64,000 nt of DNA from Arenibacter latericius DSM 15913 (GCF_000424985.1 NZ_AUKX01000007.1:1-64000), one strand, 5' to 3'; shown: positions 8,027-19,800, counted from the stretch's first letter. The notes: generated from the sequence alone by a model not told the origin. Made by a program: numbers and translations.

Positions 8027-8064
8027 AGAGGTCGACTAATTTGAATTTTAGTCGGCCTCTTTTG
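8027..8064 (+). terminator. Rho-independent terminator after the porin gene
   Basis: Inverted repeat AGAGGTCGACTAA / TTAGTCGGCCTCT (one G-T wobble) with a short loop, followed by TTTTGTTTT. It closes the di-heme/Rieske/porin operon and could also act for the convergent sialidase-like gene. Confidence 0.75.
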
Positions 8065-8139
8065 TTTTACTAACGGAGTAAAGCTTATTCTCCAAAATAA
8101 AATCGATATAGTGAATTATACTTCACCTGCCCTTCTCCC

Positions 8140-9396
8140 CTATTCTGATCTACGTTGAATATCCAAAATAGTACCCCCAATATGACGGGTGCCATTTTCT
8201 TTATTAAAATAATATACTACCAATACTCGCCCATCATCCAATTGAGTTGGCCATGTATACCCTATATCTCTAGACCCACCATCATCTCGTAGCACTATCT
8301 CAGGTGCAGTTGCAAAGTCTGTGCATTCCGAATTTAGAATACGGGCTCGAATTCCATAAGGTTTATGACGATAACCATAGGTAAGCAGTACGCTATCATC
8401 TTTTAATCGTAGTGCATTTAATGGATGCCCTTGGAAACCCATAGTTTCCCACTTAAAGGATTTACCCCCATTTGTAGAACGTGCAATCACCGCTTGGTCT
8501 TCAAAGTTTGCTGTTCTTAAAAAGCCTACGAGATCACCTTTTGGAGTTTCAATAATAGAAGCTTCGTTAAAAGATACCGTGCTATCTACAGCTACTGGAG
8601 AAACATAATTCCAAGTTAATCCCTTATTGTCTGAGGTAATAAGATGGTTTGATGTTTTATTGGGTCTATCATGCGCCGCTACTATCCATAAAATCCTCCC
8701 ATCGTTTGCCTCATATAATGCTCCTCTATTATATGCTGCTACCGGAGCCCCAAATGCATCATTTAAAATTTCCGGTTCTATATGAGGAGGATAAATTACA
8801 TCTCCCCATGTTTTTCCACCATCAAAGGAACGAATCAGATATCCTCCTAAAAAAGTAGCATCCGAACTAACAAAACTAGGTTGCTTTAAATTGGCCATAC
8901 CTTCTGGCCTAAGAAAAGCCCAACCGTAACTAGTGCAAAGAACAGTGCCATCCTCCAATTGTAGAAGACAGGGATCCTGGGACCCTCCAAATGGATGGGA
9001 ATAAACTAATTCAGGATTTTCTGTCCATGTTTCCCCATTATCATTGGACCTAACTGAAACTAAATAACTATTTGGATCTACATGGTTAGAGCCCGATTCC
9101 CCAAATATTTTACGATCTGGTGCTCGCCTAAAGGACACCAATACTTCTCCGTTAGGGCGAGTTACTACAGAAGGGAAAGTGGAATAAAACAAGGAATCCT
9201 TATAAATAACAATATCCTTTATTTTACGAATTCCTAGCGTACTATCTCCTAGAAATTCTGGTTTATAATGGATATCCGTTTCATCACCTTTAAGTTTTTT
9301 ATCCAAAATGATTAAGCCCGTTTTACTATCTGCAAATTGTACGGAAAGAACAAAGACAAAACTTAACAAACTGAATTTATTTATTATAGGACTCAT
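8140..9396 (-). CDS. Secreted sialidase-like BNR-repeat protein
   Basis: A 418-residue protein with a signal peptide (hydrophobic 6-22) and a six-bladed beta-propeller pattern. Four Asp-box-like motifs (S-x-D-x-G-x-T-W) are visible: SNDNGETW, SFDGGKTW, SDNKGLTW and STNGGKSF. An Arg in PSVVTRPNGEVLVSFRRAPD is a candidate for the first member of the sialidase arginine triad. The family includes exo-sialidases and other propeller hydrolases, so sialic acid as substrate is possible but unproven. The gene is divergent from a SusC/SusD pair, suggesting it trims a glycan whose product is imported by that pair. Confidence 0.8.
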   Translation of the reverse strand: MSPIINKFSLLSFVFVLSVQFADSKTGLIILDKKLKGDETDIHYKPEFLGDSTLGIRKIKDIVIYKDSLFYSTFPSVVTRPNGEVLVSFRRAPDRKIFGESGSNHVDPNSYLVSVRSNDNGETWTENPELVYSHPFGGSQDPCLLQLEDGTVLCTSYGWAFLRPEGMANLKQPSFVSSDATFLGGYLIRSFDGGKTWGDVIYPPHIEPEILNDAFGAPVAAYNRGALYEANDGRILWIVAAHDRPNKTSNHLITSDNKGLTWNYVSPVAVDSTVSFNEASIIETPKGDLVGFLRTANFEDQAVIARSTNGGKSFKWETMGFQGHPLNALRLKDDSVLLTYGYRHKPYGIRARILNSECTDFATAPEIVLRDDGGSRDIGYTWPTQLDDGRVLVVYYFNKENGTRHIGGTILDIQRRSE

Positions 9397-9968
9397 TATT
9401 ATAATAATTTAATGTTGAAGTTAATTCAGAACAAGAGTAAAAGCAATTTACTCTTATAATCCCTTTGCATTATATCTCTAAAGAAATTGTAGTAACCTAC
9501 AATTGATTAATATGTACTTAATATTAACTTAACTCCTAGCTTTATTTAACTCGTTATTATTGCCCCGTATTAGCAATAAAAAATTCTTGAATATGTTTAG
9601 AATTTAACCTATAAAGAAATCTCTCACGAATACTTAATCTTGAAAGAATAAATATATAATTATTTAACAAACTCACATTCGATCCTTTAATTTTAAAGTT
9701 AAAAAAAAGAGTTATTTTTATATACCGCATGAAATCTATTAATCACAAAAGGATAAAGTCCGTAAAGGCCTACTTCAATTGAGTAAGAATGGGAAGCATT
9801 GATTATAAGTTTTAATGAACAACCATTCCTTTTATAACTCTAGCTCTAAAAATCTAAGTTCACTTATACATCTATAATATGGAAACCTAAAAACAATTCT
9901 AATTACCCTATCCCGAAATTACAAAGGGATTAAAACAATTATATAACCACAGTTAATACTTTACAGAT
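9397..9968. promoter_or_regulatory. Divergent intergenic region between sialidase-like gene and susC
   Basis: 572 AT-rich bases with no coding potential. A 9-bp inverted repeat AAGAGTAAA / TTTACTCTT with a 5-base loop lies at 9433-9455, about 40 bp upstream of the sialidase-like start, and may be an operator or a leader hairpin. The long stretch before susC (over 500 bp) suggests a long leader or a distant promoter. No exact TAnnTTTG promoter was found close to susC. Confidence 0.45.
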
Positions 9969-12900
9969 ATGATAAACAATCTTGATCAAAAAAGAAGGTC
10001 CTATCCACTTCTTAAATTTAAATTTAAGATAGGAAGTAGTTTAATGTTAATGTTAATGGTAGTATTTACCGTACAGGCCAATTCAACCAATTTAAATTTC
10101 ACTAGAACAGCGCTTAAACTGAATATTGAACCTATAGAGGGACTTAAAGTCCAACCGCTAGTCAATCAACAGATAGTTGTTACTGGTCAGGTTACGGACA
10201 ATACCGGCACTCCTCTTTCTGGAGCTAATATTGTTGAAAAAGGCACTACAAATGGCGTTATTGCAGATTTTGATGGAAATTTCTCCATAAATGTGCGAAG
10301 TGAGAATCCCATTTTAGTCATTTCTTTTATCGGATTTATAACTAAAGAACAACCTGCTACAGGCCTTGAACAATTAAATATTGTACTCCAGGAAGACTCT
10401 GCAAAACTGGATGAAGTGATTGTTACAGGATATACCTCAGAAAGAAAGAGCGATCTTACAGGTGCGGTTTCCATAGTTAAAATTGATGAAATGACAGACC
10501 AACCACTAGGAACTGTAAACGAGATAGTTCAAGGAAGGTCTGCTGGAGTAGAAGTATTAAGCTCTAATTCACCAGGGGGCAATGCCGCAATAAGAATTAG
10601 GGGTTTTAGTACCATAAGAAACAATGATCCTCTTTATGTTATTGACGGTGTACCTACAACTACTGGAATTAACTTAATTAACCCCAATGATATTGAGTCG
10701 TTGCAAGTTCTTAAAGATGCATCTTCTGCATCCATATATGGTTCAAGGGCTGCTAATGGTGTTGTAGTAATAACCACCAAAAAAGGTCAGGATGGTAAAG
10801 TTAAAGTTGCGTATGATGGTTATGCAGGAGCTATGACCGTCGTAAAATTACCTAAATTAGCCAGTGCCGCACAGTATGGTGAAGGGCTTTGGCAAGCATT
10901 TGCCAACGATGGCATTACACCTTCCAATGATATATACGGTTCTGGTAGCACACCGGTAATACCTGCTTTTCTTGATGCACAAAATACCATTCCTTCAGCA
11001 AATACAGATTGGTTAGGGGCTTTATTCAATACAGCTTTAGTGACTTCTCATAATATTTCCTTTTCCAGTGGCACCGAAGCCTCAAACAGTTTTTTCTCTG
11101 TAGGGTATTATAAACAAGATGGAATATTAAAGAATACAGGATTTGACCGTTATACGTTTAGGGCTAACACTAACTTTAAATTAGGAAGTATTGTTACTGT
11201 CGGAGAAAATTTTTCTGTATCCTTTTCCAATAATACAGATGTTAATACCAATTCAATTTTGGGAAGCCCCATTTATGGTGCATTCCTAATGCCCTCAATT
11301 GCTCCTATTTATAATGTAAATGGAGAATTTACAGGTTACCCTCTAGACGATATTCAAAATCCGTTAGGCGCATTAACGAGAAATAAAAATAATGAGGATA
11401 AAACATTACGTCTTTTTGGAAATGTATTTGCAGAAATCCAACTTGCAAAGGGACTTAAATTTAAAACTAATTATGGCTTAACGATAAGTAACTTCTCGGG
11501 CACCAATTTTAATCCTACTTTCACTGAACCCAATGTACAAAGAGTTTTGGCCGATTTAACAAAGTCCGAACAGAATTTATTGGAATGGACTTTTACGAAT
11601 ACTATAAATTATGATGCTACCTTTAATGATAAACATAACCTTAATCTATTAGCGGGTTATGAAAGTATAGAATCTAGTTTAGAGACCTTATCCGCATTCC
11701 GACAAGGTTTTCCCGGTAACGATCCCAATTTTCAAGTGTTAAATGCAGGGGATTCCGGTACTCAGCAAAATACCAATATGAAATTTGAAAATTCTTTGGT
11801 TTCCTACTTCGGAAAAGCAAACTATAGTTATGACGACCGTTATTTGGCTTCTTATACCATTAGAAGAGATGGCACCTCTAAACTGGCCAATAACAAATGG
11901 GGTACCTTTTCAGCCGCCTCCTTAGGTTGGAAAATTTCAAACGAAGCCTTTTATAGGAGTGAACTCGTGAATAGCTTAAAACTTAGGCTTGGGTGGGGAC
12001 AGAATGGGAATCAAGATATTCCACCTTATGTTACTTCTAGTGGTTATTTTAGTAATGCTTTTAATTCTAACTATGCCATAGATGGTGCTCAAAACAGCGT
12101 TTTTAACGGATATATTATATCTAGAAACAGTAACCCAGATTTAAAATGGGAGACAACAGAACAGTATAATATAGGTATAGATCTTGGGCTTATGTCCAAT
12201 AGACTGGATTTTACTTTGGATTATTTTAGTAAAAAGACTGAAGATCTTCTACTAGAACGTCAACTGGCACCAATATCCGGAGGTACCAATAGCTCTGTAT
12301 GGGACAATGTTGGAGCAATGAACAATAAAGGATTTGAGTTAGGAGCTAATTACCGAAATGATTACGATAGAGAACTTAAATTTTCTGCAGGGCTAAATAT
12401 GTCTATTATTCGTAATGAACTTACTTCCTTGAAAGAAGGGGTAGACTTTGTTGGAATAGATGCAGTAACATTGCACAGCAACAATTTTGATCAAGAAGTC
12501 TCTAGAACAGCAGTAGGCCAACCTATTGCATCTTTTTATGGATGGGTAGCTGACGGTATTTTTCAAGATCAGTCAGAAATTGATGCTCACTCCTTTCAGA
12601 ATGCTTCAACATCCCCTGGCGACATTAGATTCAAGGATATTAATAATGATAATGTAATTGATGATAAAGACAGGACATTTATTGGGAACCCACACCCAGA
12701 TTTCAGCCTTAATCTCAATCTTAATTTTGAGTATAAAAATTTTGACTTATCAGCCTTCTTTAGATCCTCTTTTGGTAATGATGTTTATGACCTTACCAGA
12801 TATTATTCTGATTTCTACAACTTATCATCCTACAATAAACATTCAAGAATTGTTGACGCTTGGACACCTTCAAATACAGGTTCATCCATACCACGACTAT

Positions 12901-13211
12901 CATTGAACGATCCAAATAATAATATTAGACCATCTAGCTATTATGTTAAGGACGGGACTTTTGTAAAGCTTCAAACATTGCAATTGGGGTACAACTTTAA
13001 TCCACAGCTAATCGAAGACTTTTCATTGAGCAAATTCCGCTTATATGTTAACCTACAGAACGTTTTTACCATTACTGGTTATGATGGTATTGATCCGGAG
13101 ATTGGCTTGCAGAATTACTCTTCTGATGACCGTAACCTGGATATTGGAGTGGATCGTGCTATTTACCCACCATCGCGCACAGTTACTTTGGGTCTAAATA
13201 TTGCTTTTTAA
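9969..13211 (+). CDS. SusC/RagA-family TonB-linked outer-membrane transporter
   Basis: A 1080-residue TonB-dependent transporter. After an N-terminal signal (hydrophobic 23-38) it has the carboxypeptidase-regulatory-like beta-sandwich at about 50-125 (VTGQVTDNTGTPLSGANI). Next come the TonB-box-like segment LDEVIVTGYTSERKSDLTGA, the plug (IRIRGFSTIRNNDPLYVIDG and SSASIYGSRAANGVVVITTKKG) and a beta-barrel ending in TLGLNIAF. SusC proteins form a lidded pore with SusD to import oligosaccharides or peptides with TonB-ExbBD energy. The susD gene follows 18 bp downstream. No hybrid two-component or SusR regulator is adjacent. Confidence 0.96.
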   Translation: MINNLDQKRRSYPLLKFKFKIGSSLMLMLMVVFTVQANSTNLNFTRTALKLNIEPIEGLKVQPLVNQQIVVTGQVTDNTGTPLSGANIVEKGTTNGVIADFDGNFSINVRSENPILVISFIGFITKEQPATGLEQLNIVLQEDSAKLDEVIVTGYTSERKSDLTGAVSIVKIDEMTDQPLGTVNEIVQGRSAGVEVLSSNSPGGNAAIRIRGFSTIRNNDPLYVIDGVPTTTGINLINPNDIESLQVLKDASSASIYGSRAANGVVVITTKKGQDGKVKVAYDGYAGAMTVVKLPKLASAAQYGEGLWQAFANDGITPSNDIYGSGSTPVIPAFLDAQNTIPSANTDWLGALFNTALVTSHNISFSSGTEASNSFFSVGYYKQDGILKNTGFDRYTFRANTNFKLGSIVTVGENFSVSFSNNTDVNTNSILGSPIYGAFLMPSIAPIYNVNGEFTGYPLDDIQNPLGALTRNKNNEDKTLRLFGNVFAEIQLAKGLKFKTNYGLTISNFSGTNFNPTFTEPNVQRVLADLTKSEQNLLEWTFTNTINYDATFNDKHNLNLLAGYESIESSLETLSAFRQGFPGNDPNFQVLNAGDSGTQQNTNMKFENSLVSYFGKANYSYDDRYLASYTIRRDGTSKLANNKWGTFSAASLGWKISNEAFYRSELVNSLKLRLGWGQNGNQDIPPYVTSSGYFSNAFNSNYAIDGAQNSVFNGYIISRNSNPDLKWETTEQYNIGIDLGLMSNRLDFTLDYFSKKTEDLLLERQLAPISGGTNSSVWDNVGAMNNKGFELGANYRNDYDRELKFSAGLNMSIIRNELTSLKEGVDFVGIDAVTLHSNNFDQEVSRTAVGQPIASFYGWVADGIFQDQSEIDAHSFQNASTSPGDIRFKDINNDNVIDDKDRTFIGNPHPDFSLNLNLNFEYKNFDLSAFFRSSFGNDVYDLTRYYSDFYNLSSYNKHSRIVDAWTPSNTGSSIPRLSLNDPNNNIRPSSYYVKDGTFVKLQTLQLGYNFNPQLIEDFSLSKFRLYVNLQNVFTITGYDGIDPEIGLQNYSSDDRNLDIGVDRAIYPPSRTVTLGLNIAF

Positions 13212-13229
13212 TTATAAAAAAACATCAAA

Positions 13230-14891
13230 ATGAAACAGATAATATATTTTACACTAACAATACTACTAGTTTCGTGCTCATCAGAATTTTTGGAAAAAGA
13301 TCCCTATGGTCAATTAACCCAAGATCAAATTTCTAAAGAAGAAAATCTTGAATCCCTAATAGTTGGAGCATATAGTATTTTAAATGGACAGATAGATAAT
13401 GCAAGTAATGCATTTAATTCTCCTGCCTCTAACTGGAGTTTTGGAGATGTAGTATCCGATGACGCTTATAAAGGTGGCGGCGGAACAGGTGATCAGAACA
13501 ATATTCACCAAATGGAGATCTTTAATACCAATCCATCATTAATCGATATAGAAAGAAAATGGAAAGCATTGTACGAAGGGGTTAGACGAACTAATATAGC
13601 CATTGGAATTTTGAATGAAACTGAGGATATTTCGTCTGATTTAAAACAACAACGATTAGCGGAAATGAAATTTTTAAGAGGTCATTTTTATTTTGAGCTT
13701 AAAAAGATTTATAATAGAATACCTTTTTTGGATGAGAATGCCACTTCATTGACCGATTTTAAAGTTTCTAATACCGAATTATCCAATGAACAGGTTTGGG
13801 GCAAGATTGAGAACGACTTCAATGATGCATATGCCGTTTTGCCAGCAACACAATCTCAAAAAGGACGACCAACAAAATATGCTGCAATGGCTTATTTAGC
13901 TAAGGTATATCTATTTCAAGGAAAATGGGACCAGGTACTGATTTCAACTGAAGATGTAATGATAAATGGAGGCTATAGTTTAATGGAAAACTTTGAGGAT
14001 GTTTTTCTTCCTGAAAATGATAATGGCCCTGAAATAGTTTTCAGTGTACAGCAGTCCATTAATGACGGTAATCCTAGCAATTATAACGGATCCATAGGTG
14101 ACCGATTACTTGCTCCTGGAGGACCTAGATATTCAGCTTATGGATTTCTTCGACCTACTCAAAACCTAGTAAATGCCTATAAGACCAATAGTGCAGGTTT
14201 GCCTACTATGGACAATTCAGAATTAACAATGAGTGATAATGTTGACCCACGAATTGATTTTACGCTTGGGCGTCCCGGCATTCCATATAAAGACTTAGGA
14301 ATTCTCTACCAAGCTGATTGGGCTCGTGATTTAGCTACCTATGGTCCATATGGACCTAAGAAAAGAATAGTGTCTGCCAATTCACCTCATCACCTTACAG
14401 TTTGGCCTTACGTTAATACTTTAAACTATTATATTATTCGATATGCCGATGTATTATTGTGGAGGGCAGAAGCGCTAATACACACAGATGATATTGAAGG
14501 TGCCAGAACTATAATAAATAATATAAGAAAAAGGGCCAGAGATGGCAATAAGGTTATGACATTGGATGGTAGTTCTATGGCCGCAAATTACTCCATAGAA
14601 GAATATCCTGTATTTACAGATGCTAATGAAGCGATGACAGCCCTAAGAATGGAAAGAAGGTTAGAATTTGCTCATGAAGGTCACCGTTTCTTTGACCTTG
14701 TACGTTGGGGCATAGCAGAACAAGTCATAAACACTTATGTAACTTCAGAAAAAGAAATACGACCTTATCTTAATGGAGTCAATTTTATTAATGGTAAACA
14801 TGAATATTTTCCTATCCCACAATCCCAAGTAGACCTTGGAGGAACTGATGAAGGAGGTAATCCGTTGATCACACAAAATGAAGGATATTAA
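13230..14891 (+). CDS. SusD/RagB-family nutrient-binding lipoprotein
   Basis: A 553-residue surface lipoprotein with lipobox LLVSC (Cys16), the SusD N-terminal TPR-like helices including EMKFLRGHFYFELKKIY, and the C-terminal RagB/SusD motif ALRMERRLEFAHEGHRFFDLVRWG. It acts as the lid and ligand-binding partner of the preceding SusC protein. The locus has only one extra enzyme, the divergent sialidase-like protein, so it is a minimal polysaccharide-utilisation-like unit and the glycan remains unknown. Confidence 0.96.
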   Translation: MKQIIYFTLTILLVSCSSEFLEKDPYGQLTQDQISKEENLESLIVGAYSILNGQIDNASNAFNSPASNWSFGDVVSDDAYKGGGGTGDQNNIHQMEIFNTNPSLIDIERKWKALYEGVRRTNIAIGILNETEDISSDLKQQRLAEMKFLRGHFYFELKKIYNRIPFLDENATSLTDFKVSNTELSNEQVWGKIENDFNDAYAVLPATQSQKGRPTKYAAMAYLAKVYLFQGKWDQVLISTEDVMINGGYSLMENFEDVFLPENDNGPEIVFSVQQSINDGNPSNYNGSIGDRLLAPGGPRYSAYGFLRPTQNLVNAYKTNSAGLPTMDNSELTMSDNVDPRIDFTLGRPGIPYKDLGILYQADWARDLATYGPYGPKKRIVSANSPHHLTVWPYVNTLNYYIIRYADVLLWRAEALIHTDDIEGARTIINNIRKRARDGNKVMTLDGSSMAANYSIEEYPVFTDANEAMTALRMERRLEFAHEGHRFFDLVRWGIAEQVINTYVTSEKEIRPYLNGVNFINGKHEYFPIPQSQVDLGGTDEGGNPLITQNEGY

Positions 14892-14928
14892 AAAAAGGTA
14901 AAACAGAATTAGAGTGAGTTATTTTATG

Positions 14929-14962
14929 AAAGAGGTCAGGATTAATTTCCTGCCTCTTTTTT
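14929..14962 (+). terminator. Terminator after susD
   Basis: GAGGTCAGGA / TCCTGCCTC inverted repeat (one bulged T) with an AT loop, followed by TTTTTT, 40 bases after the susD stop. Confidence 0.75.
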
Positions 14963-15452
<490 letters not shown>

Positions 15453-15474
15453 GCTTAAAGAGGAATAACATTTG

Positions 15475-15504
15475 GTAACGCAAAGTCAAGAGACTTTGCG
15501 TTAC
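15475..15504 (+). terminator. Strong hairpin after the small membrane protein
   Basis: Perfect 13-bp stem GTAACGCAAAGTC / GACTTTGCGTTAC with an AAGA loop, 22 bases after the stop. The tail (TTATTAATAAGTTT) has few consecutive Ts, so it may be a stability hairpin as much as a terminator. Confidence 0.6.
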
Positions 15505-15757
15505 TTATTAATAAGTTTCCCTGTCAATTACAATGTTCAATTAGTCTAATAATTATATGGAACACTTTCCCTACCTTCTTTCTGCTGTTAATAAAAACTC
15601 TAACAATAGGCATGTAAGAAAACGCCTATCCAATATACAATAATCGGAACATCCTCTCGTTATTCTAGGACATATTAAACCACCAACCAAATGCCAACAA
15701 TTCCACTCTCCCTAATTCCTAACTTAAAGTCTATTACTTCCTTTTAAAAATCCCCTC
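15505..15757. other. Intergenic leader of the lone receiver gene
   Basis: About 250 bases, AT-rich, no gene or clear promoter seen. Confidence 0.4.
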
Positions 15758-16141
15758 ATGAGAAAATCTATTATGATAATTGACGACAATCTAGTTTCTC
15801 AATACGCAACTAGATATGCCATACAACAGAGTCAAGTGAAGAGCGATATTTTTGTATGTGACTCCGCTCAAGAAGCTTTAGATGTTTTAAATAACTTCTA
15901 TCAAATTGGCCAAGAATTTCCAGATTATATCTTTATCGATTTAAATAAGCCAGAAATGAATGGCTGGACTTTCCTAGATCAATTTTATAGCATAAGTGAT
16001 AAAGCAAAAGATACAAAAGTATATTTCCTTTCTTCCTTTGTAAGTACCATAGAAAGAGACAAAGCAAACCACTACGCAACCGTAAAAGGATTTTGTAATA
16101 AACCCTTATCCGCAAGTACCGTTGATCTTATTTTTGAATAA
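15758..16141 (+). CDS. Lone receiver-domain response regulator, atypical DLNKP motif
   Basis: A 127-residue single receiver domain. Acidic pair D9-D10, phospho-acceptor D61, switch Ser in YFLSSF and Lys in FCNKPLS are all present. The usual DxxMP turn after the phospho-acceptor reads D-L-N-K-P, with Lys in place of Met. There is no output domain. It lies 750 bp upstream of the large PAS/HisKA protein on the same strand, which makes it a candidate phosphotransfer partner. This pairing is an inference. Confidence 0.87.
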   Translation: MRKSIMIIDDNLVSQYATRYAIQQSQVKSDIFVCDSAQEALDVLNNFYQIGQEFPDYIFIDLNKPEMNGWTFLDQFYSISDKAKDTKVYFLSSFVSTIERDKANHYATVKGFCNKPLSASTVDLIFE

Positions 16142-16893
16142 TAATCCTGTAAAATTGAAATATAAGAGAAAGCAGTTTTTTTTATGACCCGATTACTAAT
16201 ATTACAATAAGTAGGATGTATTTGGGATGATGTAGTTTCTTCAAAAAATGTAGCTACGTAACCTTCTTACAAATAATACTTTTAAGTAGGAGTATCTTCT
16301 AGATGATGAATTTAAGGAGAAGAATACTCCTATTTTTTTATATGCCACTCCAATCAAGTCAATTACTACAATTTACTGATAACCAACAATAAAACTTAAG
16401 CTTCATATCAGTTGTGTTGTATTGTATTCTACTCCGTCAGCATTTACATCATATAATCCCCACTTAATATTTGGTATTACATTGGTAAACTACATCATGA
16501 AATTACCCCAGTAAAGGTGATAAAATCTCTACTTGATAAAGCACTATCAATTTAACTCGGGCTTAGAAGCATTGATACCCTCCTTTTGCGTAAAACTCCT
16601 TAGATCCTAGCCTAAATAAGTTGGGGTTCATCTTGTATAAGATACCTTAGAGCACAAAAAACTAAAATTGGTGATAGGTGTTAATTAAGAGAAATAATTT
16701 TATCGACTTTAAATAATAATTAGATTTGCCCAAGGAAATTAACTATTTTGTAAGTTAATTCTTAAATATTATATAATTAATATCTTAAGATGCGAGGTTT
16801 TTAATTAATTTACCCCAAACCCTAATTTAAATTATTAAAGAAAATAAATTTTCTAAACAGTGAAACAATACTTAAATAGTAGTTTAAATCGCA
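16142..16893. other. Long intergenic region before the PAS-protein gene
   Basis: 752 AT-rich bases without coding potential. A hairpin lies at 16287-16340 and one exact TAnnTTTG match (TAGATTTG) at 16721-16728, with TTTT rather than TTTG at the -33 position. If used, it would leave a leader of about 160 bases before the PAS gene. Confidence 0.45.
16287..16340 (+). terminator. Long-loop hairpin with T tract
   Basis: TAGGAGTATCTTCT pairs with AGAAGAATACTCCTA (one extra base), followed by TTTTTTT. It is a plausible terminator for the receiver gene ending at 16141, though 145 bases away. Confidence 0.55.
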
Positions 16894-19800
16894 ATGTCTA
16901 AAGATATCATTTCTTACCTCCCCTCCTATCCAAAACTAGCATTTACCCATAATGTTTATCAGGAGATTTGTGAACTCACCTCAATTATATTAGAAGTCCC
17001 ATTGCATAGTATTGCTATATTAGATATCCCAAAAAAGGAATCTAATAAGCCCGCAAAATCAGTGCAACCTATTTCTTGGAGGGAGCAACTTCTAAATGAA
17101 TATCTTTCTACGGCTTCCAAGGAAATACAAATTATTGAAAACATTCAGAAATACAAAAAGAGTAAAGAACTAGCAGATAAGCTACCTGAAAATTATCAAA
17201 ATTTTATTGCTATAATACCTTTGATAAACTCTTCAGGTTTAACTGAAGGGCTTATTTTCATATCGGACAATAACTCCAAAGTATTAAGTGATAAAGAATT
17301 AAATGGAATAAAAACTATTGCGAACCATACCCTTTCCTTGTTAAGGGCTAAAAACGAAGAAAAATTAGTTGAAACTGTAGAAAGAACCAATGAATTATGG
17401 GATTTTTCTGTAATTGATGCCACTGTTATCAACAGTGTCACCATCTGGAAATTAGAAGTTGAGTCGGACACATTTTACACTAAACCATCGTTCGCGGAGG
17501 TTCTTGGATATAGTCCGGATCAATTTGAAGTAAATTCCATTAACGATTGGATTAATTATATACACCATTCCGATAGGTCTAAGTTTAATACTGCCTTAGA
17601 TAATTGGGCCAATAAAAATAAGGATCCTGATGAATTGGAGATTAAAATGTTACACAAAACCGGCCAAGTTATTTGGACGCATTTTAAAGTAACTAAAATA
17701 GCTACTAATGAATTATTCTCTCCTACGATTCTTGAGGGAGAAGTTCACGATATCACTCCACAGAAAAAGACCTGGGAACAAATAGATTTTCTTTCGCCTA
17801 AGTTTACCTCGGTAATTCAGGCAGGTTACAACATACTCTTTATCTTAGATCTAAAAGGTATTATTACTTATGCCAGCGGAGGTTCTGGATTTCCACTAGG
17901 TTATTCCTCAGAGGAAATTAACGGAAAGAACATTTTTAGTTTTGTACATGAAGAGGACAAGGAAAACACGTATAATAATTTTAAAAAATTTCATAACAAT
18001 GAACCCTATATTTCCAAGCCCTTTAGATTTAAACATAAGAATGGAAGTTGGAAATGGATAGAGGTTTTAATTATAAATTTGTTAGACGACCCTGAGATAC
18101 AAGGGATTGTTATTAATGCTAAGGACATTACGGAGCGTATGTCGTTAGCGCTTAGTTTAAAAGCATCACAAGAAAATAGACAATTACTTTTCAACTCAGA
18201 TCCATCACCTAAATATATCTTAGATCTAGAAACTCATATAATCTTAGATGTTAATGACAGTATGTTGAAACATTTTGGATATAGTAAAGAAGAGTTGATA
18301 GGAATGCATGCATTAAACCTAAAACCGAATGCAGATGTCCCTATATTTCTAGAAGCTGTAAAAAACTCAGGACCTAAAGACGGAAATATTAGCTATGGAA
18401 TTTTTACCCACCAGAGCAAAAATGGTGAATTATCCCAACTAGAAATAGTAGGTCATCAAATAAAAATTAATGAACGTGACTGTATGTTAGTTAGTTGTTA
18501 TGATGTTTCGGATAGAGAGTTTTATTTACACGATTTAAAACTTACAGAACGTAAACTAGAACGAGTATCTAACATTGCCAAACTTGGTTACTTTACTCTT
18601 GATTTAAAAAGTTTTACAATTTCTTGGTCGGATGAAGTATATTCTATTTGGGGACGAGAGAAAGAGAAATTTGACATTAATTATAAGAGCTTTCTAGCTA
18701 CTGTACATCCTGATGACAGAGAGCAATTCCTCCATAAGGAAGATTTCCTTTCTTATAATCATAATTGGATATATGACAATACCTTTAGAATTATATTACT
18801 AGATGGATCTATAAAATGGGTGCATGGATTGGGATATTTTGTAATGGGTAGTAATAATCTACCAAACTCTTTTGAAGGCACCGTTCAAGATGTTACACAT
18901 CAAAAAAAGGAAGAAGAGCAACTTAGGCTATTAAAGTCTGTGGTAACCCATACCAAGGAAGCTGTGTTGATTACCGAAGCAGAAGCTCTAGAACAGGGGG
19001 GACATAAGATTATTTATGTTAATGACTCTTTCCTTAAAATGACGGGATATTCAGAAAATGATATTCTTGGAAAAAGCACCTACATCTTAAAAAGTCCAAA
19101 TGTAGACCCTTCGGATATTAAAAGACTTGAAGAATCGATGGCCCGTTGGGAAGCCTTCGATATGACAATTAGAAGTAGAAATAGATTAGGTGAAGATTAT
19201 TGGGTAAACTTTGTAATGAATCCAGTAGCCGATGATGAGGGTAGGTTTACCCATTGGGTTTCTATAGAACGAGATGTTACAGAAAGAATGAATTCGCTAT
19301 TACAAAAAAAGATAGTGAACGACATTGGACTGCTGTTTGTTAAAGATGATAAATTAGCCTCTTGTTTAACTAAAGTGTTAGAACATTTAATTAAAGACAT
19401 TAATTATGAGGTTGGGCAAATTTGGGTACCAGATTCCAATCAAAGTACCTTATCACTCGTAGCCCACTATCCTCATACTTCCCAATCAGTTATAGAATAT
19501 ACTGCTACTCCAACCACTTTTAATTATGGTGAAGGACTACCCGGTACGCTATGGAAAAGTAAAGAAATGGCGGTATGGGATTCTTTAGAGAAAGAAAAAT
19601 TTTTAATAAAAAACAATTCTTCTAATCTTAGCTGCCGTCCAGAAATAGTTGGCATCCCTTTAGTGCACAATAGCAAGGTTAAAGGAGTACTTGTTCTAGG
19701 AATAGAAAACAAACAGAAAAACCCTTTGTTTTATGGCAGCCTGTTTAAACAACTGCAAACTTATTTAGGGGCAGCGATAAAACGAAAGCGATTAGAAATT

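Noticed and set aside
18935-19290. LOV photosensor reading of the fifth PAS domain
   Set aside because: The segment resembles LOV/PAS_9 around YVNDSFLKMTGYSENDILGKS, but the photoactive Cys motif (GxNCRFLQ) reads GKSTYILKS with no cysteine.
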